NCBI GenBank assembly: GCA_947303855.1
Contig: CAMYZO010000004.1
Coordinates: 1-64,000, forward strand
Source: an uncultured Prevotellaceae bacterium
GTDB taxonomy: Bacteria > Bacteroidota > Bacteroidia > Bacteroidales > Bacteroidaceae
Direction of reading: 5' to 3'
Length of the DNA: 64,000 bases
The position numbers were made by a program, and so were the translations under genes. The notes under the pieces were generated by a model. It was not told the origin of the DNA. It saw only the letters and a list, made by a program, of their open reading frames with translations, and made no database searches. This document shows, piece after piece, positions 1 to 9,450 of the stretch (its first letter is position 1; the number at the start of each line of letters is the position of its first letter).

Positions 1-228
1 ACGGTCATCATGGACTGCACCCACAGCGTGCAGCGACCCGGCGGCAGCGACGGCAAGACGGGTGGCGACCGCCGCTTCGTGCCGCCAATGGCGCTGGCCG
101 CCAAGGCCTTCGGTGCTACCGGCTGGTTCTTTGAGGTACACCCCGACCCCGACCGTGGTAAAAGCGACGCTGCCAACATGCTGCAGCTGGACCACCTGGA
201 GGGGCTTATCAGCGAACTGTTAAAATAA
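1..228 (+). CDS. kdsA: KdsA, 3-deoxy-8-phosphooctulonate synthase (C-terminal part)
   Basis: The reading frame is open from base 1 and ends with TAA at 226-228, so only the last 75 codons are present and the start lies outside the window. The fragment has the family's late-barrel segment (CTHSVQRPGG) and a GWFFEVHPDPDRGKSDA stretch, both characteristic of KdsA. The enzyme condenses phosphoenolpyruvate with D-arabinose 5-phosphate to make Kdo 8-phosphate in the cytoplasm, for lipid A core synthesis. The stop codon overlaps the start of kdsD (TAATG), whose product makes the arabinose 5-phosphate substrate, so the two are translationally and functionally coupled. The ORF track begins at base 10 only because that is the first ATG. 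Confidence 0.9.
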   Translation, partial: TVIMDCTHSVQRPGGSDGKTGGDRRFVPPMALAAKAFGATGWFFEVHPDPDRGKSDAANMLQLDHLEGLISELLK

Positions 229-1184
229 TGTGTGCCATGACCGACAGAGACTACGGCATCAAATGCATCAGAGACGAGGCAGAGGCCCTGCTGGAGCTTA
301 TTCCCAAGATGGACCAGCAGTTCGACCGCGCCATCGAGATGATGTTCCGCTGTCACGGCAAGATTATCGTGACGGGCGTAGGCAAGAGCGGACATGTGGG
401 AGCCAAGATAGCGGCCACGCTGTCGTCGACAGGCACGCCGTCGTTCTTTATCAACCCGCTGGACGTGTTCCACGGCGACCTGGGGGTGATGACCAGCGAC
501 GATGTGGTGCTGGCCATCTCCAACTCCGGCCAGACAGACGAGCTGCTGCGCTTCATACCGATGGTGCTGCAGATGCACATACCTATCATCGCCATGAGCG
601 GCAATCAGGAATCGCTGCTGGCAAAATATGCCGACTGCCACCTGAACGTCAGCGTGAGCCGCGAGGCCGACCCCATGAACCTGGCCCCGACGAGCAGCGC
701 CACGGCACAGATGGTGATGGGCGATGCGCTGGCCGTAGCGCTGATCAAGAAGCGCAACTTCCAGCCACAGGACTTTGCACAGTTCCACCCCGGAGGCGAG
801 CTGGGCAAGCGACTGCTGACCACCGCCCAGGACGTGATGCGCACCGTCGACCTGCCCGTCATCAGTCCCTCCATGCACCTGGGCGAGGCCATCATCCTGG
901 TGAGCAAGGGCAAGCTGGGGCTGGGCATCGCCGAGACCGACGGCCGTGTGGCCGGTCTGATTACCGACGGCGACATCCGCCGCGCCATGGAGAAATGGCA
1001 GGCGGAGTTCTTCAACCGCACGGTGAGCGACATCATGACCACCGCGCCGAAGACGGTATCGCCGCTGACAAAGATTTCGGCCATTCAGCAAATCATGAAC
1101 AAATACAAGATACACAGCGTTTTGGTGGTAGACCATGACAAGCACCTGTTAGGTGTGGTAGACCACTATTCGTGCATGATATAA
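228..1184 (+). CDS. kdsD: KdsD, arabinose-5-phosphate isomerase (KpsF/GutQ family)
   Basis: This cytoplasmic enzyme converts ribulose 5-phosphate to arabinose 5-phosphate, the first committed step toward Kdo. The 318-residue length is normal for the family. An N-terminal SIS sugar-isomerase domain (about residues 40-170) contains GVGKSGHVG and the SNSGQTDELL segment. Two CBS domains follow (about 205-255 and 262-318), each with a recognisable GLITDGDIRR-like or GVVDH end. The chosen ATG overlaps the kdsA stop as TAATG; an in-frame ATG at 237 is an equally possible start. The upstream neighbour uses its product. Downstream, a regulator gene begins 15 bases after the stop, so transcription may continue into it. 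Confidence 0.93.
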   Translation: MCAMTDRDYGIKCIRDEAEALLELIPKMDQQFDRAIEMMFRCHGKIIVTGVGKSGHVGAKIAATLSSTGTPSFFINPLDVFHGDLGVMTSDDVVLAISNSGQTDELLRFIPMVLQMHIPIIAMSGNQESLLAKYADCHLNVSVSREADPMNLAPTSSATAQMVMGDALAVALIKKRNFQPQDFAQFHPGGELGKRLLTTAQDVMRTVDLPVISPSMHLGEAIILVSKGKLGLGIAETDGRVAGLITDGDIRRAMEKWQAEFFNRTVSDIMTTAPKTVSPLTKISAIQQIMNKYKIHSVLVVDHDKHLLGVVDHYSCMI

Positions 1185-1199
1185 CGAAACAGCTACGAA

Positions 1200-4100
1200 A
1201 TGAAAAAACTGCGCATACTGACACTACTTTTGCTGGCACTGCCCCTGGCCGCTGCCGCCGTCTACCTGTTTAAGACCCTTGACGCCCGCAACGGTCTGAC
1301 GAGCAGCCAGATCAACTGCATCCTGAAAGACCAGCGCGGCTTCGTGTGGTTCGGCACACCCGCCGGCCTATACCGCTTTGACGGCTACACGTTCAAGAAT
1401 TTCCAGTGTGACTCACATGACGGCTCGTCGCTGCCCGACAGTTACATCAACTCCATCCAGGAGGCCCTCGACGGCACACTCTGGATAAGCACGTCGGCAG
1501 GCTACTGCATCTACCACCCCCAGTCGGAATCGTTTGAGCGCGACATGAAGCAGACGTTCGCACGCTTAGGTATAGAGCGCATTCCCAGCGTCATCTATAT
1601 AGACAAGCACAAGAACGTGTGGGGATTCATTCCCAACAAAGGAGTGGTCTGCTACAACATGCAGCAGCAACTGTTGTTTGAATTCCCCTGCACCGACGTG
1701 GCTGTGGGAATACCCCTGGGCAACGTCTGCTCCATCAGCGAGTGCCGCGACGGTGCGCTGATTGTCTACGACGACGGCCGCATCGTCTGCTGCGACGTCA
1801 TGCACCAGCAGCACACCGTCTGGTCGACATTCGAGATAGCCAACCGAGGCCTGAGGCACACCAACACGCTGAAAGCCTTCGCCGACCAGAAAGACAACAT
1901 CTGGCTTTACGGCCAGGGCACACTCTTCGTCTACAACAAGAGCACCAACACATGGAACACCACCATCGGCGACCAGTTCGGACTCACCGGCATAGGCGTT
2001 GACAATACGGTCAACGGCATGGGCGGCGACCGCAACGGCAACATCTGGGTAGGCACCGACCGCGCCGGACTGATACGCATCAACGTTGACACTTACGCCA
2101 CCGAAGTGGCAGAAACCAAGAACATGAGCACGGGCCAGACCAATACCGAGCCCATGAGGGTGCAGAGCCTCTACGTTGACGATACCGACCTGCTATGGGT
2201 GGGCACAGAGAAGTCGGGTGTGGCCTACTACGGCAAGAACATCTACCGGTTCCACTCCAGCCCCATCGGCGATGTAACAGCCATTGCCGAAGATGCCAAT
2301 GGCCGGCTGTGGTACGGCACCAGCAATCATGGCGTCGTAGGCTATGACGGACCGCTGGCCAGCAAAAAGGTGTCGGCCATGCAGTACACGAAAGACGGCA
2401 GCCTCTGGGTAGGCTCCAAGCAGAACGGCCTTACGCGTATTAAAAACGGTGAGGCCACCATCTATTCGGCTGCACGCGACAACAAGAGCACGCTCATTGA
2501 CGACCATATCAATGCGCTCTGCACCGACAGGGTCGGCAACCTGTGGATAGCCACCAATGGCGGCCTGCAGCTGTTCAACCACAAGATGGGAACCTTCTCA
2601 ACCTATACCCGCCAGAACGGCAAGCTGCCTACAAACGGCATCACCGCGCTCTTCTGCACGAAAGACAACAAACTGCTGGTAGGAACAGGCGAAGGCCTCA
2701 TCATCCTCAATATTGCCACGACTGAGACAACCCATCTGACAGGCAACACTACCAACATGAAGAAGTTTACCAACAACTACATCACCCAGGTGTTTGAAGA
2801 CTCACGGGGACTCATCTGGGTGGGCACACGCGAGGGAGCCAACATACTGAACCCGGAAACCGACGACCTGAGCTACATTACAGAGAAGCAGGGACTGAGC
2901 AACAACAACATCTGTGGCATTACCGAGGACAAGCGCCACAACATCTGGCTGACCACCACCGACGGCATCACAAGGGCCGTCATCCAGCGTAATCCCAACG
3001 ACAACTCCATAGGCTACGGACTGTACAAGTACGACATGTCTGACGGTCTGCTCAGCAACGAGTTTAACCAAGGCGCCATACTTGCCCAGGCAGGCGGCGA
3101 CGTGCTCTTCGGAGCTATCTACGGCATCAACCGTACACGCCACGACATAGCCGACAACACCGAGACACTGCCACGCGTTATGCTCACCCAGTTCTTTGTC
3201 GGCGAAGAGGAGATACAGATAGGTCACGCCTATGACGGCAACGTACTGCTGACCCAGGCGCTGAACGAGACAAGCCACATAGAACTGGACAACGGGCAGA
3301 ACACCTTCACCATTAAGTTCTCTGCCGGCAACTACAACCAGAGCGAGCGCCTGCAGTTCATGTACTGGATGGAGGGGCTGGACCAGGACTGGCGCAACGG
3401 CGATGCCATCAAGCACGGCGTGACATTCACCAACCTCTCCAGCGGCAAGTACACCCTGCACGTCAAGGCCGTCAGCGCCGACAGTGCCGTCAGCAACCAG
3501 GAGCGTACGCTGGAAATCGTTATCCGCAACCCCTGGTATCTCTCCTGGTGGATGCTGCTCATCTACGCCACAACCATTATCGTCGCACTGTATATCTGGA
3601 AGATAGGCATCAACCAGGTCCGTGAGATTAAGCGCAAGAAACAAGCCGTCATCAACGAGCTGAAGATGCAGCGCGAGGAAATCAAGGCGGCCAGCGACGA
3701 CCTGCGACAGCCCATGGCCCGCATGACCTCCATCATCGGCAACCTTGCAGAGAAAGAAAGCACCCTTGAAGAGCGCGAACAGCTGAACGCCCTGCACTCA
3801 CAGATGCTGCAAGTCATCACACGCGTCAGCGACATGCAGACAGCCCTTGAGCATCCTGAGGAAAAAGCCAAGCAGAGCGTACACGGACGCTACGAGATGA
3901 ACGCCAAGGGGGAACTGGCACTGCCGGAAACGGGCACCGAGGAGCTGTCGTCGGAAATTGTGCCACAACGCCGGCATGCCGATTCGCCGACAAGCCATCT
4001 CGTCATGTTCTTCATCGACGATAACGAAGAGTTCCTGCGCTTTGCCAAGGCCAGCCTCTACAACGTCTACGACTTCCACGCCTACAACAACACCCGGAAG

Positions 4101-4955
4101 GCCGCCGAAGACCTGCGCACACACCATGCCGACCTGATTGTCTGCAAACACCAAATGCCCGGCATGACGGGTAGCGAACTGTGCAACCACCTGAAGACCA
4201 ATGCCCGCACAGAGCGCATAAAGTTTGTGCTCATGACCGACGAGACCCTGTCGCCTCAGGCCATGAAGAACATGAACATCACGCTCTCTGCCGACGACTA
4301 CCTGGCCAAACCGTTCAACATGCAAGAGGCCATCATGCGTTTCAACAAACTGCTGGGACTGGGGGCTTACACCGTTGACAACCTGATAGAAGGCGCAGAG
4401 ACACGACGCCTGGAAAGCAGGAACACCAGCATGACCACCGCCACAGAGAGCATCGGCATGACCAATACGGGAAAACTCCAACAGGAAACGGCGCAGGACG
4501 ACGAGGAGCTGAACTTGACTGCCCCCCTGCAGACAGGCACGGCAAACCAGCCAATCAGCGAACTGGCGCAGATCATCAACGACGAGAATGATGAGCTGGG
4601 GGCCAACTACACCATGAACGATGCCATGGACCGTCAGCTGCTTCGCAATATCGAACAGTACGTGTTGCAGAACATGAGCCGCGGACAGATAAGTCTTGAA
4701 GAGATGGCCTCTGTCATGGGTATGGGCCGCGTACCTTTCTTCCACAAGATTCGCAACCTTACCGGCAAGACACCGGCAGAGCTTGTACGCGACCTGCGAC
4801 TGAAACATGCCAGCATCCTGCTGAAGCGCACCAATATCAACATGAGCGAGCTGGCCACCAACGTGGGCTTCATCACGGCCGAGAACTTTATCAAGGTCTT
4901 CAAGGAGAAGTTCGGACTGTCGCCTCTGGAATACCGTCTCAAACACCGTCAATGA
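1200..4955 (+). CDS. Degenerate hybrid two-component (HTCS-like) regulator, AraC output
   Basis: Layout: N-terminal signal/anchor; a long periplasmic Reg_prop beta-propeller with repeated LWVGT-like strands (about 30-690); a Y_Y_Y domain (about 700-775); one membrane helix (about 782-800); a HisKA-like helical segment (about 815-885); a receiver domain (about 930-1050); and an AraC-type HTH (about 1143-1251). Normal HTCS proteins sense glycan pieces and activate polysaccharide genes. Here the H-box reads SDDLRQPM where SHELRTPL is expected, so the phosphorylated His is Asp. No HATPase domain lies between that segment and the receiver. The receiver has the acidic pair (FIDDNEE), the Thr and the KPF lysine, but the acceptor position reads DLIVCKHQMPG, with Lys instead of Asp. 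Phosphorelay therefore looks impossible; the protein may signal by conformation alone. It lies between kdsD and a phospholipase-D gene with which it overlaps by four bases, not beside polysaccharide genes. The domain call is firm; the ligand is unknown. Confidence 0.88.
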   Translation: MKKLRILTLLLLALPLAAAAVYLFKTLDARNGLTSSQINCILKDQRGFVWFGTPAGLYRFDGYTFKNFQCDSHDGSSLPDSYINSIQEALDGTLWISTSAGYCIYHPQSESFERDMKQTFARLGIERIPSVIYIDKHKNVWGFIPNKGVVCYNMQQQLLFEFPCTDVAVGIPLGNVCSISECRDGALIVYDDGRIVCCDVMHQQHTVWSTFEIANRGLRHTNTLKAFADQKDNIWLYGQGTLFVYNKSTNTWNTTIGDQFGLTGIGVDNTVNGMGGDRNGNIWVGTDRAGLIRINVDTYATEVAETKNMSTGQTNTEPMRVQSLYVDDTDLLWVGTEKSGVAYYGKNIYRFHSSPIGDVTAIAEDANGRLWYGTSNHGVVGYDGPLASKKVSAMQYTKDGSLWVGSKQNGLTRIKNGEATIYSAARDNKSTLIDDHINALCTDRVGNLWIATNGGLQLFNHKMGTFSTYTRQNGKLPTNGITALFCTKDNKLLVGTGEGLIILNIATTETTHLTGNTTNMKKFTNNYITQVFEDSRGLIWVGTREGANILNPETDDLSYITEKQGLSNNNICGITEDKRHNIWLTTTDGITRAVIQRNPNDNSIGYGLYKYDMSDGLLSNEFNQGAILAQAGGDVLFGAIYGINRTRHDIADNTETLPRVMLTQFFVGEEEIQIGHAYDGNVLLTQALNETSHIELDNGQNTFTIKFSAGNYNQSERLQFMYWMEGLDQDWRNGDAIKHGVTFTNLSSGKYTLHVKAVSADSAVSNQERTLEIVIRNPWYLSWWMLLIYATTIIVALYIWKIGINQVREIKRKKQAVINELKMQREEIKAASDDLRQPMARMTSIIGNLAEKESTLEEREQLNALHSQMLQVITRVSDMQTALEHPEEKAKQSVHGRYEMNAKGELALPETGTEELSSEIVPQRRHADSPTSHLVMFFIDDNEEFLRFAKASLYNVYDFHAYNNTRKAAEDLRTHHADLIVCKHQMPGMTGSELCNHLKTNARTERIKFVLMTDETLSPQAMKNMNITLSADDYLAKPFNMQEAIMRFNKLLGLGAYTVDNLIEGAETRRLESRNTSMTTATESIGMTNTGKLQQETAQDDEELNLTAPLQTGTANQPISELAQIINDENDELGANYTMNDAMDRQLLRNIEQYVLQNMSRGQISLEEMASVMGMGRVPFFHKIRNLTGKTPAELVRDLRLKHASILLKRTNINMSELATNVGFITAENFIKVFKEKFGLSPLEYRLKHRQ

Positions 4956-6202
4956 TGCGATTACTGCTCCTGTTGATTTCACTCCTGCTGCTGCAAAGCA
5001 GTCAGGCACAGACCAGCGACCAGGTATTCCGTCAACAGATGGAGGCATACGGCTGGCAGTTTTCCGAGGGTAATGATGTCCACCTGCTGATGAGCGGACA
5101 GCAGAAGTTCGACGATATGTTCCAGGCCATCAGGCAGGCCAGGAAAAGCATCCATCTGGAGTACTTCAACTTCCGCAACGACTCCATAGCCTTTCTGCTC
5201 TTCGACCTGCTCCGCGAGAAACGCCGCGAGGGCGTTGAGGTAAGGGCACTCTTCGACGGCTTCGGCAACGACTCCAACAACCAGCCGCTGAAACGGCACC
5301 ATCTGGAAGACCTGCGCCGCGACGGCATCGACATTCACGAGTTCGACCCCATCCGCTTTCCCTGGGTGAACCGCATCTGGCCCCGCGACCACCGGAAAAT
5401 CGTGGTCATCGACGGCAGCATAGCCTATACCGGCGGCATGAACGTGGCCGACTACTACATCAAGGGCACCGAGCAGGTAGGCTCCTGGCGCGACATGCAC
5501 TGCCGCATAGAGGGACCTGCCGTCCACCACCTGCAGCACATCTTCTGCCGCATCTGGCAGGAGACGACCGGCGAGAACATTCTCACTAACAGGAACTACT
5601 ACCGGGCCCGTCAGGCAGGTAACAAGACCATTGCCATCGTCAACCGCGAGCCTGGCGCAGCCTATACCACAGACGGCTACACCGTAGGCCGCAACAACGC
5701 CATGCGCCAGCTGTATGTCGCTGCCCTTGATGCGGCCCGCGACTCCGTGAAACTCATCAATCCCTATTTCACGCTCGTCCCGTCAGTCAAGCGTGCGCTG
5801 AAGCGCGCCATCAAGCGTGGCGTCCGTGTTGAAATCATGGTGTCGGCAAAAAGCGATATTCCCCTCACCCCCGACTGCGTGCTGCGCAACGCTTACAAGA
5901 TGCAGAAGCTGGGGGCTCACGTCTGGCTCTACCTGCCCGGCTTCCACCACTCCAAAATCATGATGGTCGACGGCAGCTACTGCACCGTGGGCTCTGCCAA
6001 TCTCGATGCCCGCAGCATGCGCTTCGACTACGAGGAGAATGCCGTCATCATTGACAAGGCCACCACACAGCAGCTCGACGACATGTTCAACCGCGACAAA
6101 CTTGAGAGCGTCGTCCTGAACCGTGACACATGGAACGAGTACCGTACGACGTGGCAGAAGTTCCGCGGCTGGTTTGCCTCGCTGCTACGTCCCTGGCTGT
6201 AA
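4952..6202 (+). CDS. Cardiolipin synthase-like phospholipase D family protein
   Basis: The 416-residue protein has two HKD phospholipase-D motifs: HRKIVVIDG with a following GGMN near residue 150, and HSKIMMVDG with a following GSANLD near residue 333. This is the arrangement of bacterial cardiolipin synthases, which join two phosphatidylglycerol molecules. Unlike classical Cls, which starts with two membrane helices, this one starts with a single cleavable-looking signal sequence (LLLLLISLLLLQSSQAQ), so the catalytic part should face the periplasm. The start ATG overlaps the stop of the regulator gene (ATGA), suggesting coupled translation. The substrate is inferred from the family; another periplasmic PLD activity is possible. 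Confidence 0.82.
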   Translation: MMRLLLLLISLLLLQSSQAQTSDQVFRQQMEAYGWQFSEGNDVHLLMSGQQKFDDMFQAIRQARKSIHLEYFNFRNDSIAFLLFDLLREKRREGVEVRALFDGFGNDSNNQPLKRHHLEDLRRDGIDIHEFDPIRFPWVNRIWPRDHRKIVVIDGSIAYTGGMNVADYYIKGTEQVGSWRDMHCRIEGPAVHHLQHIFCRIWQETTGENILTNRNYYRARQAGNKTIAIVNREPGAAYTTDGYTVGRNNAMRQLYVAALDAARDSVKLINPYFTLVPSVKRALKRAIKRGVRVEIMVSAKSDIPLTPDCVLRNAYKMQKLGAHVWLYLPGFHHSKIMMVDGSYCTVGSANLDARSMRFDYEENAVIIDKATTQQLDDMFNRDKLESVVLNRDTWNEYRTTWQKFRGWFASLLRPWL

Positions 6203-6204
6203 TA

Positions 6205-8409
6205 TCAGTATTCCAGAAGATCGACCATCAGACGGATTTCCACATCGCTGACGCCGTGGCGGCAGATGAAGTCGTGTTCCGGGCCGAAGAACTCACCCAT
6301 GGCGCTGAAACTGACGCCGGGCTGGGAAGCATAGCGGCGGAACATGCCGGCGGCAGCCGTGATGGAACGCGAAAACCACAGGCAATAGCCGTAGTTCAGC
6401 AGGTCGTCGCTCAGAACGGTGTCTGAGGATAACAAGGCCTGATAGAATTTGGATGCCGCGTCATATTTGGCATCGCCTACCAGCGTCCAGGCCAGCACAC
6501 GCGTGACATTGGCATCGTCAGGCGCTTCATAGTTCAGACGGTAAAGCAGTTTCAAGGCTTCACCATATTCATTCAGCTTGGTCAGACAGACAGCCTCGTT
6601 CAGCAGATAGTTCCTGCGGTCAGGATGACGTTCCGTCAGCCGGCGGTAGTATGCAAGGGCTGTCTGGTAGTCACCGCTATCGAACATGGCTCGGGCATAG
6701 CCAGCCCAGCCCCGCTCATTCTGAGGGTCCAGCTCCAGCAGACGGGCGTAGCTGCCGGCAACGGTAAGCCCGGCATTCTGCTCTGTATGCGTCCGCGACA
6801 GCACCGTACCGTTGAGCAGGTAGAACTGTGCATCGCGCACCTCCTCACGATAATTCTGCAGCGTCATCATGGCGGCATGATAGGCATGGTTCTTCAAGAG
6901 GAAAGCACTCACCTCGCCCAGTTTCTCCTCGGCACGTGTCTGCTGCAGCAGGCTGTTGGCAAAAAACAGGTAGCGGGGATGGGCCGCTGTGGTGTCGAAG
7001 GGATTGACGAACTCGCTCCGCTGAGGATAGACACGGAAGAAGCGGTAGAGGTTCTGCAGATAGCTACGGCGCAAGAAGGCCGGCGTCTGCAGTTCGGAAG
7101 TGTCGATTTCACTGCCCACCAGCACGGCCTCGCCACGGTCCATCATCTCCAGCAGACTCTCCGGTATACGGCTGACGGCTGCCTGGTAGCCCAACAGGAA
7201 CGAATACTTGTCGCTGTCGCAGAAAGGACCGGTCTTGAGCAGCGAGAGCAGGAACTTACGGCCACGCACACCGTCGGTAATGCCCTCTACGGCAGGGTGC
7301 TCCAGATAGAAGGGTACAAACCAGTTAGCCACAGTCTGAAAGAACGGGAAACGCTTCATCTGCGAGAAGCCGCCGAAGTAGATGTCTGACCCCTGCCGCT
7401 GCATGTCGGCCATACGTTTCATGCTGGCTTCCAGCTTCTCCATACGCTGTTCGGAGAGTTCCGGGTGCAGCACATCTTCCATGGTGTCGTCGTCAACCTC
7501 CTCAATACCATTGCGAGTCACACGTAAGTTGCCTGACTTCATCAGCTCCGGCATAATCTCGCTCTGAATGATTCTATTGTCGTTCTCGGCTTGCAGGCAG
7601 TAGAACACCTGCATCTGAAGTTCAGCCAGCTCGTTCAGACAGAGGTCATCGCTGAGGACATCGCGCACCATGTCGTTCATCTCAGGATAAAGACGGGCCA
7701 CATCGGCATTCAAACAGAAGGCCCAGCCCACCAGCGCACGCTGACGCACTCGCTCATCGGCAGACTGCCGGTAAACATTTATCAGCAGGCGGAACTTGTT
7801 GATTCCAAAGTAATTAAGAAGCGACAAGGTGATAGCGCTGACCATAAGCTGCTGGTCGGCGCTGTCGATGGTAGGCGTAAGCAGCATCTCCTCGAAAGCA
7901 TCTGTCACCCCGTCGGTCCACAGGCGCGATGTCCAGATATAGTCAAAGAGAGCTTCCATCATCTGCTGGTGCTGGGCATAGATGACTTGCCGGTGCTGGC
8001 GCCGCGTATGCTCTGGCTCCAACTCCAGCAGTGCCACGTCAGAGACATAGTCTACCAGGTCGCGCCTGAGGGCTGCCGCCGACCACTCCTTCCGCGACAG
8101 GCGGGCACGGCTATGGATGCCTGTCAGAAAGGCACTCTGGCGGATGCTATAGCGTATGCCGATATTCATCGTAAGCACATACATACGGCGCAGCAACTGG
8201 TCGTACAGCTTCTGACGCTGATCATCGTCGTAGCCTTGCTGCCAGTAACTGCTCATCAGCTGGTAGTCGGTCTTGATGGCATTCAGCTGTTCTGAGGCCT
8301 GCGGCTGTACAAAGGTGAACAAATAACTCTCCAGATGGGCTATCGACGAACCCAGCTGTCGGTCTATGACAGACTTGACAATGGTACTCAATGCTTCGTT
8401 TATCACCAT
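6205..8409 (-). CDS. TPR-repeat protein of unknown function
   Basis: The protein has 734 residues and no signal peptide or membrane helix, so it is probably cytoplasmic. The first two thirds are acidic, helical and not recognised. The C-terminal third contains tandem tetratricopeptide-like repeats, visible as LDPQNERGWAGYARAMFDSG, then DRRNYLLNEAVCLTKLNEYG and DDANVTRVLAWTLVGDAKYD, each with the usual small-residue spacing. TPR repeats normally mediate protein binding. The gene starts three bases after the stop of the upstream lipoprotein gene on the same strand, so the two probably form an operon. Its 3-prime end converges on the PLD gene with only two bases between the stops. No enzyme motif is visible. 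Confidence 0.75.
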   Translation of the reverse strand: MVINEALSTIVKSVIDRQLGSSIAHLESYLFTFVQPQASEQLNAIKTDYQLMSSYWQQGYDDDQRQKLYDQLLRRMYVLTMNIGIRYSIRQSAFLTGIHSRARLSRKEWSAAALRRDLVDYVSDVALLELEPEHTRRQHRQVIYAQHQQMMEALFDYIWTSRLWTDGVTDAFEEMLLTPTIDSADQQLMVSAITLSLLNYFGINKFRLLINVYRQSADERVRQRALVGWAFCLNADVARLYPEMNDMVRDVLSDDLCLNELAELQMQVFYCLQAENDNRIIQSEIMPELMKSGNLRVTRNGIEEVDDDTMEDVLHPELSEQRMEKLEASMKRMADMQRQGSDIYFGGFSQMKRFPFFQTVANWFVPFYLEHPAVEGITDGVRGRKFLLSLLKTGPFCDSDKYSFLLGYQAAVSRIPESLLEMMDRGEAVLVGSEIDTSELQTPAFLRRSYLQNLYRFFRVYPQRSEFVNPFDTTAAHPRYLFFANSLLQQTRAEEKLGEVSAFLLKNHAYHAAMMTLQNYREEVRDAQFYLLNGTVLSRTHTEQNAGLTVAGSYARLLELDPQNERGWAGYARAMFDSGDYQTALAYYRRLTERHPDRRNYLLNEAVCLTKLNEYGEALKLLYRLNYEAPDDANVTRVLAWTLVGDAKYDAASKFYQALLSSDTVLSDDLLNYGYCLWFSRSITAAAGMFRRYASQPGVSFSAMGEFFGPEHDFICRHGVSDVEIRLMVDLLEY

Positions 8410-8412
8410 AGC

Positions 8413-9333
8413 CTATTGCTTGCTAATCCAACTTCTGGCACGTTCGACATCGGCCTCACGGGGCGGTCTCGCAGGCTTGAACTTTGTGGCAAGGAGCAAC
8501 GAATCGGCCTGCTCGTTCTTGATCTTGCAATATTTCAGCAGTAGGTCACGGTAACGCTCCACACCATAACGGTTCAGCGAGTCGCAAGCCTGATTGTAGC
8601 CCTTGGTGAATGCTGCCAGCTGGCGCTGCCGGGTGCTGTCCTGCATGGCGGCATGACGGAAGGCTATAACACCCATCTGAATATCCCATTTGCGTGAGTC
8701 CATCAACCGCTTGTGTCCGGCCTGACGCGCCACTGAGGCCTGAGGCTCTGTCAGCAAAGCGGCTTCTATCTCTCCGCCGAGCAACATGCTCAGTCGTATA
8801 CCCACATCATTCACCTGAATCTTGAACAGACGCTCCTGCTTCAGCTTGGCGCTGTCAACGACGGCATCGGCCAGCATGTCGGTGACAGAGTATCGCGTCA
8901 TGGCTACCATACGGTCGTCAAGCTGGGGCAGCTTGGTGATACGAGCCATACGCCCGGTGTACAACTGCCAGTAGGCATCTGTTGCCGTGACATAGTCTAA
9001 CTGAGTACCCAGCTTCACCATGCGCTCCGTCCGCACCAGGTCGCTCACCACCCCTTCCACGCTACCGCCGACAACAGCCGTATCGCAATCCATCTGTGCG
9101 GTAAACATCTTGAGGCGCACGTCGGCACCGTTCTTGCCAAACAGGTTCTCGGCCTTAGCCACAAACAGGGGCAGGCAGTCCAGCGTAGGCATGACAGCCA
9201 CCTTCAGCGCGGCCGAGTCCTCACGCAGCATCTGCAGGCGCTGCTTGCGTACCTGCCGCTTCTGTTCCTCGTATGACGGTCCGCAGCTGGCAAGCACCAC
9301 CAGCGCCGTCAGAAAATAGCATAATCGTTTCAT
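8413..9333 (-). CDS. Periplasmic binding protein-like lipoprotein
   Basis: A 306-residue protein with a lipoprotein signal (MKRLCYFLTALVVLASCG), so it should be anchored in the periplasm or outer membrane after cleavage before Cys16. The segment beginning LKVAVMPTLDCLPLFVAKAENLF matches the opening of type-2 solute-binding proteins of the NMT1/SsuA kind, and a later EAALLTEPQASVA matches their usual E-A-x-x-x-x-E-P hinge region. No permease or ATPase gene lies nearby, so a transport role is uncertain; it may act as a sensor or scavenging lipoprotein. A -7 element (TAATTTTG on the minus strand) ends only seven bases before the ATG. It is the first gene of a two-gene unit with the TPR gene. Confidence 0.72.
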   Translation of the reverse strand: MKRLCYFLTALVVLASCGPSYEEQKRQVRKQRLQMLREDSAALKVAVMPTLDCLPLFVAKAENLFGKNGADVRLKMFTAQMDCDTAVVGGSVEGVVSDLVRTERMVKLGTQLDYVTATDAYWQLYTGRMARITKLPQLDDRMVAMTRYSVTDMLADAVVDSAKLKQERLFKIQVNDVGIRLSMLLGGEIEAALLTEPQASVARQAGHKRLMDSRKWDIQMGVIAFRHAAMQDSTRQRQLAAFTKGYNQACDSLNRYGVERYRDLLLKYCKIKNEQADSLLLATKFKPARPPREADVERARSWISKQ

Positions 9334-9340
9334 TGCGCCG

Positions 9341-9348
9341 CAAAATTA
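9341..9348 (-). promoter_or_regulatory. Bacteroidetes -7 promoter element for the binding-protein-like lipoprotein
   Basis: The minus strand reads TAATTTTG, matching the TAnnTTTG consensus. Seven bases separate it from the ATG at 9333, implying a leader of only a few nucleotides. Confidence 0.6.
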
Positions 9349-9450
9349 CAAAATAATGCTGACACGGCAAAGCATTTTTGGATGATTAACGCAGATTACG
9401 TCATTATCCCGGGCATTTCACGCCCCCCTGACAACAAGATGAAACAGAGA

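Noticed and set aside
3798-5048. 416-codon minus-strand ORF opposite the regulator
   Set aside because: It is the complement of a clear HTCS coding frame with normal codon use; it has no recognisable domain.
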